Below are positions 24,696 through 32,502 of a stretch of 38,980 nucleotides of DNA, piece by piece. Every line of letters begins with the position of its first letter. The stretch's first letter is position 1. Position numbers and translations under genes: made by a program. The notes under the pieces were generated by a model that did no database searches, was not told the DNA's origin, and saw only the letters and a list, made by a program, of their open reading frames with translations. The stretch covers positions 1 through 38,980 of the forward strand of contig NZ_NMUO01000030.1 in the NCBI RefSeq assembly GCF_002237365.1. The letters run 5' to 3'. This DNA is from Zobellella denitrificans (GTDB taxonomy: Bacteria > Pseudomonadota > Gammaproteobacteria > Enterobacterales > Aeromonadaceae).

Positions 24696-25072
24696 GGTCG
24701 CTCAACCTCGAGCTCGATAAAGCTGCGGTAATGGTCTTCCGTATAATAGTAGACCTCGGGCGGATCGCCGCCGGTCACCACCCGCCGGGGGCCGCGGTGG
24801 TCCAGCCCGGGCGTGTCCACCGTGTATTCCCGGTAATAGCCCCGGGGCCGGGCCGGCAGCAACCCTTCCCGGTTGTGGAAGGTGGTGCCGTCCTGACGAT
24901 AGGGAAAGGGGCCGCCCCGGTCGATAAGGCGCAGGGTCTCGGCCAGTTGCGGATGGCCAGCGGAGTCATGGCCGCCCGGCCACAGGCCCTGGAGCAGCAG
25001 CGCCAGGCCGAGCAGCAGGGCGCCGCCCAGCAGGCGCGGGGTGAAGCTGCGCCGCCGCCCTCGCCTAGTCAT
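24692..25072 (-). CDS. Guanyl-specific ribonuclease (RNase Sa/barnase-like), membrane-tethered or secreted
   Basis: A 126-residue protein with an arginine-rich N-terminus and a hydrophobic segment (about 14-31), giving either signal peptide or anchor, then a short microbial RNase domain. Against Streptomyces RNase Sa the active-site residues align: Glu82 in REYTVDTPG, Arg97 in GPRRVV, His114 in YTEDHYRSF (RNase Sa Glu54, Arg69, His85). The region DRGGPFPYRQDGTTFHNREG is also family-typical. It should cut RNA after guanosine. Its ATG overlaps the end of the dehydrogenase gene by 8 bp with GGAGCAGG as ribosome site, and its stop overlaps the barstar start by 4 bp. Whether it serves RNA scavenging, defence or competition is unknown. 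Confidence 0.87.
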   Translation of the reverse strand: MTRRGRRRSFTPRLLGGALLLGLALLLQGLWPGGHDSAGHPQLAETLRLIDRGGPFPYRQDGTTFHNREGLLPARPRGYYREYTVDTPGLDHRGPRRVVTGGDPPEVYYYTEDHYRSFIELEVERP

Positions 25073-26054
25073 CCTGCTCCTCCAGCACCTCGGGGTTGGC
25101 GATGTTCACCGGCCGGCCCTCGGCGTAGGCCAGGATGTTGTCGAAGGCGGCACCGAAGTAGAGCTCGTAACCGCCCTGCTCCACATAGCCCAGATGGGGC
25201 GAACAGAGCGCATTGGGCAGGGCCAGCAGCTGTCGCAGTTGCTCTCCGTCCGGCTCCTGCTCGTAGACGTCCAGGGCGGCAAAGCCCGGCCGGCCCGCAT
25301 TCAGCGCCGCCACCAGGGCACCGGGTTCGAGCAGTTCGGCCCGGCTGGTGTTGACCAGCAGCGCATCCGGCTTCATCAGTGCCAGATCGGCGGCCGAGAC
25401 CAGATGACGGGTCGCCTCGTGCAACCGCAGGTGCAGGCTCAGCACATCGCTGCTCGCAAAAAACGCCGCCTGATCGGGGGCCGCCATCAGGCCGTCCGTT
25501 CTCGCCTGCTGCCGCGAGGCCTCGCTGCCCCACACCTGCACCTGCATGTCGAAGGCCTGGCCGAAGCGGGCGATGCGCCGTCCTATCTTGCCGTAGCCCC
25601 AGATGCCGAGGGTCTTGCCGGCCAGGCTGCGACCCAGCCCGAGCTCGCCGTTCTGCTGCCAGTGGCCCGCCTTGAGCTCGCTGCAATAGGGCAGCAGCTG
25701 CCGGCTGGCCGCCATGATCAGGGCCCAGGTCAGCTCCGCCGGCGCCACCGGCGATCCCACCCCCTCCGCCAGGGCCACCCCTGCCCGGGTGCAGTCCTGC
25801 AGGCGGACATGGTTGCTTATCTTGCCGGTCTGGCTGATAAGCCGAAGTCGTGGCAAGCGGGCCAGCAGCTCGGCGCTTATCTCGGTGCGTTCCCGGATCA
25901 GTACCAGGGCCTCGAAGGGGGCGAGCCGCTCGGCCAACAGATCCAGGTCGTTGCAGTGGTCGGTGAACACCGTCACCTGGTGGCCGGCCAGGCGGGAAAA
26001 ACAGGGCAGGCTTTTCACCAGATCCTGGTAATCATCCAGTATGGCTATCTTCAT
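25065..26054 (-). CDS. D-2-hydroxyacid dehydrogenase family protein
   Basis: A 329-residue NAD(P)-dependent oxidoreductase of the D-isomer-specific 2-hydroxyacid dehydrogenase family. The Rossmann loop is GIWGYGKIGRRIA (about 150-162). Catalytic residues are visible as Arg in LVNTSRAELL, Glu in DVYEQEP and His in CSPHLGY. The exact 2-hydroxyacid substrate is not apparent. ATG 26054 is chosen over 26060 because AAGGA then sits 7 bases upstream. It heads an overlapping three-gene unit with the RNase and barstar genes (8-bp and 4-bp overlaps), so it shares their transcript although no functional tie is known. It is divergent from cysQ. Confidence 0.9.
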   Translation of the reverse strand: MKIAILDDYQDLVKSLPCFSRLAGHQVTVFTDHCNDLDLLAERLAPFEALVLIRERTEISAELLARLPRLRLISQTGKISNHVRLQDCTRAGVALAEGVGSPVAPAELTWALIMAASRQLLPYCSELKAGHWQQNGELGLGRSLAGKTLGIWGYGKIGRRIARFGQAFDMQVQVWGSEASRQQARTDGLMAAPDQAAFFASSDVLSLHLRLHEATRHLVSAADLALMKPDALLVNTSRAELLEPGALVAALNAGRPGFAALDVYEQEPDGEQLRQLLALPNALCSPHLGYVEQGGYELYFGAAFDNILAYAEGRPVNIANPEVLEEQDD

Positions 26055-26125
26055 GGGCATGTCCTTGTGATTGGGAATGGGCGGCGTTTTTTTATATCAT
26101 ACAAGGCCTTTTTCACGTCACCCCC

Positions 26126-26941
<816 letters not shown>

Positions 26942-26948
26942 TACCACA

Positions 26949-26968
26949 AGGCCGGGGCAACCCGGCCT
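26949..26968. terminator. Hairpin between cysQ and the convergent USP gene
   Basis: A perfect 8-bp stem (AGGCCGGG at 26949-26956, CCCGGCCT at 26961-26968) with a GCAA tetraloop. Only CGGTTT follows, so the T tract is poor, but the position between two convergent stops supports a terminator role. Confidence 0.6.
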
Positions 26969-26989
26969 CGGTTTACGTAGCTCCTCGCC

Positions 26990-27850
26990 TCAGCGGGCCA
27001 CCAGCACATCGCAGGGGGGCATGCCGAGGAAGCTCATGGCGACGCTGCCGATCAGCAGCCGGCTGATGCCCTGCCGGCCATGGGTACCCAGCACCAGCAA
27101 CTGGGGCTGGTGCTTGCTCACCGCATTTCCCAGGCAAACCTGGGTCTCGCCGGCCATGATTTCGGTGCTGATCCGGCTCTGGTCGTCGTCGGCCAGGAAG
27201 TGGGCCATCTCGGTTTTGACCTCGTGCTCGATGCGCGCCCGCTGGTGCTCCCTCAGGCTCTCGACCTCCAGCTGGTCATGGCGGATAAAGCCCATAAAGG
27301 GCGGATCAAACACATGCACCAGGCGCACCTGGGCCTTGGGGGCCAGCTTCAGCCCCGCCTGCAAGGCATGATGGGAGCTGCGGGAGAAGTCGGTGGCGGC
27401 CAGCACCTGACGGTAAGGCTCGTCGGGATCGCCCGCCACCATCAGCAGGGGAATATCGCAGTGGCGCAGCAGGCGCTCGGCGGTGGTGCCAAGAAAAAGG
27501 TCACGCATCGGATCGAGGTGATGCTTGCCCACGATGATCAGATCGGCCTTGAGTTCGGCGGCCTTGCGGGCCAGCGCCCGATCCGGTTTGCCCAGCAGCA
27601 CGTGCCGGGCGCTGTCGGGCTTGATCTCGCCGGGCAGGCCATCGAAGAAGCCGTCCAGGGCGGTTTCCGCCGCCTGTTTCAGCCGGTGGCGCACCGGTAT
27701 CTCCACCAGGGGTTCATAGAGCGTCAGGGCATCGTCCACCACGTGCACCAGATGCAGGCTGGCCTTGAGCTCCAGCGCCAGCTCGGCCGCCCTCTTCACC
27801 ACCCGTTTGCAATCCTGATCCAAATCGATGGCGGCAAGCAGCGTTTTCAT
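26990..27850 (-). CDS. Tandem-domain universal stress protein (UspE-like)
   Basis: A 286-residue cytoplasmic protein with two Usp domains. The first begins MKTLLAAIDLDQDCKRVVKR and ends with GKHHLDPMRDLFLGTTAERL. The second begins QVLAATDFSRSSHHALQ and has the intact nucleotide motif GTHGRQGISRLLIGS (Gly-x2-Gly-x9-Gly-Ser). It differs strongly from the USP at 20084-20938 and is not a recent copy. The ATG has AGAAGGA upstream. Its promoter region, shared with ybjN, holds an 18-bp perfect palindrome and an FNR-like sequence. UspE-type proteins help survival under stress and anaerobic conditions in related bacteria. Confidence 0.9.
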   Translation of the reverse strand: MKTLLAAIDLDQDCKRVVKRAAELALELKASLHLVHVVDDALTLYEPLVEIPVRHRLKQAAETALDGFFDGLPGEIKPDSARHVLLGKPDRALARKAAELKADLIIVGKHHLDPMRDLFLGTTAERLLRHCDIPLLMVAGDPDEPYRQVLAATDFSRSSHHALQAGLKLAPKAQVRLVHVFDPPFMGFIRHDQLEVESLREHQRARIEHEVKTEMAHFLADDDQSRISTEIMAGETQVCLGNAVSKHQPQLLVLGTHGRQGISRLLIGSVAMSFLGMPPCDVLVAR

Positions 27851-27898
27851 CTTGGCTTTCCTTCTTTGCAGAGGGAGTCACCACGGGCAACTCCTTGA

Positions 27899-27912
27899 TT
27901 GACCTACATGAA
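27899..27912 (-). promoter_or_regulatory. Weak FNR-like site upstream of the USP gene
   Basis: TTGAC-CTAC-ATGAA on the plus strand resembles the FNR/ANR box TTGAT-N4-ATCAA with two mismatches. USP genes in related bacteria are often FNR-controlled, but this match could be chance. Confidence 0.25.
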
Positions 27913-27920
27913 GCATTCCC

Positions 27921-27938
27921 GCTTTTGGCGCCAAAAGC
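27921..27938. promoter_or_regulatory. Perfect 18-bp palindrome, candidate operator
   Basis: GCTTTTGGCGCCAAAAGC is an uninterrupted perfect palindrome, 71 bp upstream of the USP start and 163 bp upstream of ybjN. It has no loop, so it is more likely a dimeric protein-binding site than an RNA hairpin. The rest of the 250-bp region shows nothing else clear. Confidence 0.5.
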
Positions 27939-28100
27939 AAATGAAAGCCGCGCGTTGCGCCGGGAGCCCGGCATGGCGGCGGCCGGACTCGATAACCTAC
28001 CGTGCAGAACGCATTGGCCGCGGTGCCGGCTTTTGATTCTCCTCGACCGCCCTTTGGTTTACACTAGCGCCCTTTCAGGCTCAATTTTTCGGGAATTTCA

Positions 28101-28547
28101 GTGTTAACAGCAGAAATCGCCATGCGCTGGCTCACCGCCGGCTATATCGACCATTACATCTGTGAAAGCTGCCACGGCATCCATCTGTCCGAGCTGCAGG
28201 GTCTGGATGGCGTGCTGGAGAGCCGGCTGTTCGTTGAGCACGAAGACGCCATCATCACCACCGAAGTCGAAATTCGTCCCACCGCCCTGCTGGCACTGGT
28301 GGCCGACCTGGGCCGGCTGAACATGAACTACCCCAGCCTCAAGGTGTTTGTCGACATCGTCGACGACAACCTGCCCCGCCTGATCGTGGCGGACTACCTG
28401 CATACCCAGGCCGGCCTGGAGCAGCACCAGTTCCTGTGGATAGTGCAGCAGACCATGCTGGCCACCCAGCAACTGGTGCAGGAAATCACCGAACTGGGCT
28501 TCCTGATGCAGGACGAGCCGCAGAAAATGCCTTCGGCTGTGCATTAA
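28101..28547 (+). CDS. ybjN: YbjN domain-containing protein
   Basis: A 148-residue cytoplasmic protein similar to E. coli YbjN (158 aa) along most of its length: YICESCHGIHLSELQGLDGV, EVEIRPTALLALVADLGRLN, SLKVFVDIVDDNLPRLIVADYL, and EQHQFLWIVQQT. YbjN has a chaperone-like fold and in E. coli influences motility, biofilm and stress traits; its mechanism is unclear. The start is a GTG at 28101 with GGGA six bases upstream. ATG 28122 would cut into the conserved N-terminal helix. It is divergent from the USP gene and lies just upstream of the tRNA-Ser cluster. Confidence 0.85.
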   Translation: MLTAEIAMRWLTAGYIDHYICESCHGIHLSELQGLDGVLESRLFVEHEDAIITTEVEIRPTALLALVADLGRLNMNYPSLKVFVDIVDDNLPRLIVADYLHTQAGLEQHQFLWIVQQTMLATQQLVQEITELGFLMQDEPQKMPSAVH

Positions 28548-28600
28548 GCCCGCAGATTGCGCAGGCTTCGAGCACTTGCACCAGGGCCGCTTAAAAAGCC

Positions 28601-28636
28601 TTGAACAAGCGCCGGCAAGCCGTTACATTACGCCCC
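28601..28636 (+). promoter_or_regulatory. Strong tRNA-type promoter for the tRNA-Ser cluster
   Basis: TTGAAC (28601-28606) and TACATT (28624-28629) with a 17-bp spacer, followed by a GC-rich discriminator (ACGCCCC). Such a discriminator is a hallmark of growth-rate and ppGpp-controlled stable RNA promoters. It lies upstream of both partial units, so the transcript would carry them ahead of the tRNA. Confidence 0.65.
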
Positions 28637-28653
28637 GTTCTCAAGCGGGAACC

Positions 28654-28990
28654 CCGGTGAAACAGACACCGTAGATAAAAAACGCATAAAAATTTGGTGA
28701 GGTGTCCGAGTGGCTGCCAAGAGGCGAAGCCGGGGTAAAAGCACGCAGCGTGCTGCGTCAGCCCGAGGACAGCAATCCGAAGACGAAAAGCCGGTGAAGC
28801 AGACACCGTATATAAAAAACGCATAAAAATTTGGTGAGGTGTCCGAGTGGCTGCCAAGAGGTGAAGCCGGGGCAAAAGCACGCAGCGTGCTGCGTCAGCC
28901 CGAGGACAGCAATGCGAAGACGAAAAGCCGGTGAAGCAGACACCGTAGATAAAAAACGCATAAAAATTTGGTGAGGTGTCCGAGTGGCTG
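28654..28990 (+). repeat. 137-bp tandem repeat carrying tRNA-Ser 5-prime fragments (2 full units plus 63-nt third)
   Basis: Unit 1 (28654-28790) and unit 2 (28791-28927) differ at only 5 of 137 positions. The third unit (28928-28990) has the first 63 nt and then runs into the genuine tRNA. Each unit holds a leader (CCGGTGAA..., CGCATAAAAATTT) and then the first 21 nt of tRNA-Ser (28696-28716, 28833-28853, and in the real gene 28970-28990). In units 1 and 2 the tRNA start is followed by a 74-nt foreign segment with a hairpin (GCACG-CAG-CGTGC). The segment has no coding potential that I can defend. Confidence 0.92.
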
Positions 28991-29057
28991 AAGGAGCACG
29001 CCTGGAAAGTGTGTATACGGCAACGTATCGAGGGTTCGAATCCCTCCCTCACCGCCA
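28970..29057 (+). tRNA. tRNA-Ser (anticodon GGA)
   Basis: An 88-nt class II tRNA almost identical to E. coli tRNA-Ser(GGA). The acceptor stem is GGTGAGG (28970-28976) with CCTCACC (29047-29053), discriminator G and encoded CCA. The anticodon loop is CTGGAAA with anticodon GGA (reads UCC and UCU). It has the long variable arm (GTATACGGCAACGTATC region) and TTCGAAT in the T loop. Two 5-prime fragments of it lie in tandem upstream, and a terminator follows within 10 bp. Confidence 0.97.
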
Positions 29058-29062
29058 AATTG

Positions 29063-29093
29063 AAACCCCGGGCAGAAATGCTTGGGGTTTTTT
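29063..29093 (+). terminator. Rho-independent terminator of tRNA-Ser
   Basis: A 10-bp stem with two G-T wobbles (ACCCCGGGCA at 29065-29074, TGCTTGGGGT at 29079-29088) capped by a GAAA tetraloop and followed by six T. Confidence 0.88.
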
Positions 29094-29102
29094 CATTGAG
29101 GC

Positions 29103-30215
29103 TCAGCCGGCGCTGCGCCCGAACAGCCCCCGGTACAGTCCGCGAAGCCCGCGTTGCAGGGTCCAGAGGGCGCCCAGGCTCCACAGCAGGAAGGATCCCA
29201 GCCACAGCAGCAGGGAAGCCATCAGCAGCGACAGCCGATAGAGGCCCTTGCCCGCATCCGGCAGCAGCCGCAGCACCCCGCGGTAGCTGCCGCGATACCC
29301 CGACGACACCTGCTCCAGCCGCAACAGCTCCCGCACCGAATCGGCCCGTCCGAGGGAGTCCATGGCTCCCCGGGCGCCGCTGTGGCCGGCGATATTGCGC
29401 ACCGCCCGACCGGTGGAGGCCAACTGCCCGGCCGCCTCGGTACCGACGATGCGCCCGGCCGCCAGTGCCAGCTCGTCGAGCTCCGCCCGCCCCAGTTGCT
29501 TCAACTCCAGCCGCCCCAGGCGCTCGCCCAGCTCCCGTGCCGCCCGGCCGTCGATGGCATCCCGGCTCAGGCGGTAGAGCTGCTCCCCCAGTTGCCGGCT
29601 CATGCGGCCACTCTTGCGGGCCACCTTCAGCAGCGATACCCCGGCCCGGGCCGGCACAGTGGCGCCGCCGCTGGCCAGGCTCAGGGCGCTGAGCCCGAGG
29701 CCGGTGCCGGCTAGGGCCAGCAACAGGGGATCGTGATCCGGCCAGGCCAGGCCTTCCCGGGTCAGATCCCGCAGATCCCCCAGCAGGGTCAGATCGGTGA
29801 TCACTGCCGCCGCCATGCCTTCGGCGCTGTCGGCCCGACCGGTACTGAGCCCCTGCCAGATGTCCCCGGCGGAGCGCAGCATCCGGGTCTGCCAGCGATC
29901 GGCCGCCTGCAGCCGGGTAACCAGGCCCTCGTCCAGCGCCACCCCCTGCTCCTGCGCCAGTTGATAGAGGGAGAGGGCCAGTTCCAGATCCTCCTCCTGC
30001 AGCGCCTGCTCCAGCGCCGTCGCGTAGCGGGCCGCCGGCAACCATTGCAGGCGGAACTGCACCATCAAAAGAGGGTCGCCCTGCCACCAGAAGATCCGTG
30101 CCGCGTCCCGGGCCTGAGGCAGCACTGTGCCGGCGCTCAGCACCAGGCTGGACAGCATCATCACGAACAAGAGTCTTTTTATCAGCCCCATCACCGCCGG
30201 CACCGAGTGGATCAT
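29103..30215 (-). CDS. Membrane-associated protein of unknown function (370 aa)
   Basis: I do not recognise a family. The ORF has an N-terminal signal or membrane segment (LIKRLLFVMMLSSLVLSAGTVL), followed by a long helical region rich in Leu, Arg, Glu and Ala (ALEQALQEEDLELALSLYQL). A small hydrophobic stretch (LLLALAGTGLGLSALSLASGG) is in the middle, then repeated charged helices, and one or two C-terminal membrane helices (LSLLMASLLLWLGSFLLWSLGAL) before a basic tail. The middle part suggests amphipathic helices lying on the inner membrane. ATG 30215 is chosen because GAGGA lies just upstream; the ORF is open for a further 88 codons, but those look non-coding. It sits between tRNA-Ser and a divergent oxygenase gene, with no operon partner. 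Confidence 0.7.
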   Translation of the reverse strand: MIHSVPAVMGLIKRLLFVMMLSSLVLSAGTVLPQARDAARIFWWQGDPLLMVQFRLQWLPAARYATALEQALQEEDLELALSLYQLAQEQGVALDEGLVTRLQAADRWQTRMLRSAGDIWQGLSTGRADSAEGMAAAVITDLTLLGDLRDLTREGLAWPDHDPLLLALAGTGLGLSALSLASGGATVPARAGVSLLKVARKSGRMSRQLGEQLYRLSRDAIDGRAARELGERLGRLELKQLGRAELDELALAAGRIVGTEAAGQLASTGRAVRNIAGHSGARGAMDSLGRADSVRELLRLEQVSSGYRGSYRGVLRLLPDAGKGLYRLSLLMASLLLWLGSFLLWSLGALWTLQRGLRGLYRGLFGRSAG

Positions 30216-30379
30216 CCTGTCCTCTATTATCGTTGTCCGGGACAGCGTTCGAAAGAGGCCGTGCAGACGGATGACGGGGCCCTCGCGCAGTATTATTTTA
30301 TTTGACGCACAGTTTTTCTCTCTGGCGACCAGGGCCACTCTGGGTGTACATAGGCCGCTCCTACTGGAGGGTTTACCAC

Positions 30380-31018
30380 TTGAATACCGAGTTGCAGCTT
30401 GAACAGACCTTTGACGAGGTGGTGGACGCCATCGCCGGACCGGGCATCGGCATCTTCCCCGGCTTCCTGGAGGGGGCACTGGTCGCGGCCCTGCGCCAGG
30501 ACTTCGCCAACCTGCCCCCCTGGCAGCTCACTCCCGCCGGCATCGGCCGGGAGCAGGATCACCACACCAACGAGCGCATCCGCACCGACAAGACCCGCTG
30601 GCTCGAGGGCGACAGCCCGGCCCAGCGCGGCTACCTGGCGCTGATGGCCGGCCTGCAGCGGCAGATGAACCGCCAGCTGTTCATGGGGCTCAAGGACTAC
30701 GAGTGCCATTATGCCCGCTACGACGAGGGCGACTTCTACAAGAAGCACCTGGACGCCTTTCGCGGCCGAGGCAACCGCCGGTTGACCACGGTCGTCTACC
30801 TCAACGAGCACTGGCAGCCGGACGATGGCGGCGAGCTGCTGGTCTATCCTGAAAAGGGCAAGGAAATACTGTACCGGGTGCGCCCCGAGGCCGGTACCCT
30901 GGTGTGCTTCCTGTCGGAGCAATTCCCCCACGAGGTGCTGCCGGCCCGGCGCGAGCGGCTGAGCATCGCCGGCTGGTTCCGCATCGACGATCCCCTGGCG
31001 CCGGCGCTACAGCCGTAG
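30380..31018 (+). CDS. 2OG-Fe(II) oxygenase (SM-20/prolyl-hydroxylase-like)
   Basis: A 212-residue cytoplasmic dioxygenase. The iron-binding triad is visible: His123 and Asp125 in YKKHLDAF and His184 in EQFPHEVLPA, with Arg193 (RERLSIAGWF) to bind 2-oxoglutarate. The core TTVVYLNEHWQPDDGGELLVYP matches small bacterial SM-20/PHD-type hydroxylases; a few such proteins hydroxylate prolines of elongation factor Tu. The start is TTG 30380 with GGAGG nine bases upstream, much better than any upstream codon. It is divergent from the unknown membrane protein and convergent with the patatin gene. Confidence 0.88.
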   Translation: MNTELQLEQTFDEVVDAIAGPGIGIFPGFLEGALVAALRQDFANLPPWQLTPAGIGREQDHHTNERIRTDKTRWLEGDSPAQRGYLALMAGLQRQMNRQLFMGLKDYECHYARYDEGDFYKKHLDAFRGRGNRRLTTVVYLNEHWQPDDGGELLVYPEKGKEILYRVRPEAGTLVCFLSEQFPHEVLPARRERLSIAGWFRIDDPLAPALQP

Positions 31019-31041
31019 GCTCCGCCAGTACCGCCCCGCGC

Positions 31042-32061
31042 TCAAAGGAACAATTTGGCAATGTCCGCCGTGGCCCCTTTCCCCACGCTGTCGCCGTGTG
31101 CCGACAGCCAGGCGCCGGCTCGGGCCCGGCCCTGATCACGCAGCATCTCCAGAAACGACCGGCTGGTCGTCAGCCTGGATTCCATGGCCAACCGGCCCAC
31201 CAGATCCCCGGTATCGATCAGGTGCATTCTGGTGCGGGCAAGACGCCGTTCCAGCCGTCCCCCCGGCCACAGCGTCTGGCGGGCAAACTGGCGCGCCAGC
31301 GCCAGGCTGTGCAGCTCACGCAGCAGGGTGCTATTGAACGCCAGCTCCTGGGTGCGATGGTGAATTTCCTCATGGGTCAACGGGAGTTGCGAATGTTCGA
31401 AGGGACTGAGCAAGACCAGCAGGATATCCGCCGAAGATGCCTCGTAGACCAGGGGAAAAATCGCCGGGTTGGCGGCAAAGGCGCCGTCCCAATACGGCTC
31501 GCCATCGATCAATATCGCATGGTGCAGGGTCGGCAGGCAGGCCGAGGCAAGCAACATGTCCGCCGTCAGCTCGGCCGTCCGGAACAGCCGCAGCCTGCCG
31601 CTATTGGCGTGAGTGGCGGCGATGAACAGTTTCAGCGGGCAGCGCTCGCGCAACCGGTCAAAATCGATTTGCCGACCGACAATATCCCGTAACGGATTGA
31701 TCCCATAAGGATTGAACTGTTGTGGTGAGAACTGCCGTGTCCAATACAGCATGACCCTGATGGCGGTGGCCAGGCGCCCGCTTTCACTGTCGGCGCCGGC
31801 ATTGAGCATGGGGGCACAGTCGGCGACCGCTTCCCAGAAGCGGGCCAGCGCTTCCCGCGCGCCCTCGTTGCCGCCCTGCAACAGGCCCTGGGCCAGCACC
31901 ACGGCGTTCATGGCACCGGCGCTGGTGCCGCTGATCCCTTCAATGGCAAAGCGACCGTCTTCCAGCAGGGCGTCGAGTACGCCCCAGGTAAAGGCGCCAT
32001 GGGCACCACCGCCCTGCAAGGCAAGGCTGACGAAACGACGCCGAGATAAATGAAACCGCAT
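31042..32061 (-). CDS. Patatin-like phospholipase family protein
   Basis: A 339-residue serine acyl hydrolase. The patatin elements are complete: oxyanion loop LQGGGAHGAFTWGVLDALLE (residues 15-34), nucleophile motif GTSAG with Ser47, and the dyad aspartate Asp192 in YWDGAFAANP. No signal peptide or lipoprotein box is visible, so it is probably cytoplasmic or reaches the membrane from inside. Substrate is unknown; relatives act on phospholipids or on inclusion-body lipids. GGAGG lies 5 bases before ATG 32061. It is a single gene facing the oxygenase gene, with 441 bp of non-coding DNA behind it before asnB. Confidence 0.9.
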   Translation of the reverse strand: MRFHLSRRRFVSLALQGGGAHGAFTWGVLDALLEDGRFAIEGISGTSAGAMNAVVLAQGLLQGGNEGAREALARFWEAVADCAPMLNAGADSESGRLATAIRVMLYWTRQFSPQQFNPYGINPLRDIVGRQIDFDRLRERCPLKLFIAATHANSGRLRLFRTAELTADMLLASACLPTLHHAILIDGEPYWDGAFAANPAIFPLVYEASSADILLVLLSPFEHSQLPLTHEEIHHRTQELAFNSTLLRELHSLALARQFARQTLWPGGRLERRLARTRMHLIDTGDLVGRLAMESRLTTSRSFLEMLRDQGRARAGAWLSAHGDSVGKGATADIAKLFL

Positions 32062-32502
32062 AAAAGCCTCCGAATTGCGCCAGGCTCCCGCCATGCCGCT
32101 GCAACGGTGCCTTTGCAACCATAGTTCCTCACTGCCAGCCCCGATTGGTCACCGGTGCCAGGGACTGCACGGGCGGACAGGCCTGCTACCGAAACCCATC
32201 CTTCTGTACCATAGTCCCCCCGCCCATCGCTTTGATGACAGCAACGAGACGGGGGCCCGACCAGCCGGCGGGGTCGCCGCAGCTCGGATTCCGGGTTGTC
32301 CTGCTCAAGCCTGATATTTTTAACGAATAAACAATAAAGTGATAATTTAATTATTCATTTGCCAAATAATGACACTTTAAATATTGAATCAAAATTTAAC
32401 AGCCTTTTTTTATAAATTTTCGCTATTTTCGCTTTTCATCCCGGTTTGACTCTGGCAACCTGCGTTCATTCATGTAGATCAATGTGTTAAGGACAAGCCC
32501 CC
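32062..32502. other. 441-bp intergenic region before asnB
   Basis: The part next to the patatin gene is GC-rich with no gene. From about 32310 to 32430 it becomes strongly AT-rich (for example TAATTTAATTATTC and TTTAAATATTGAATC), a likely promoter/UP-element zone for asnB. A TTGACT lies near 32446 with no good -10. An FNR-like TTCAT-GTAG-ATCAA (one mismatch to the consensus) is at 32469-32482, 20 bp before the start. Confidence 0.5.

Noticed and set aside
28696-28853. Two further tRNA-Ser genes
   Set aside because: After 21 nt the sequences leave the tRNA: they lack anticodon arm, T arm and the 3-prime acceptor strand.
28654-29057. CRISPR-like array at the tRNA-Ser repeats
   Set aside because: The repeats are head-to-tail 137-bp units without regular unique spacers, and no cas genes are present.
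28591-30087. A 498-codon minus-strand ORF through the tRNA repeat units
   Set aside because: It contains repeated peptide blocks only because the DNA units repeat. It crosses the tRNA gene and lies in a different frame from the membrane protein gene.
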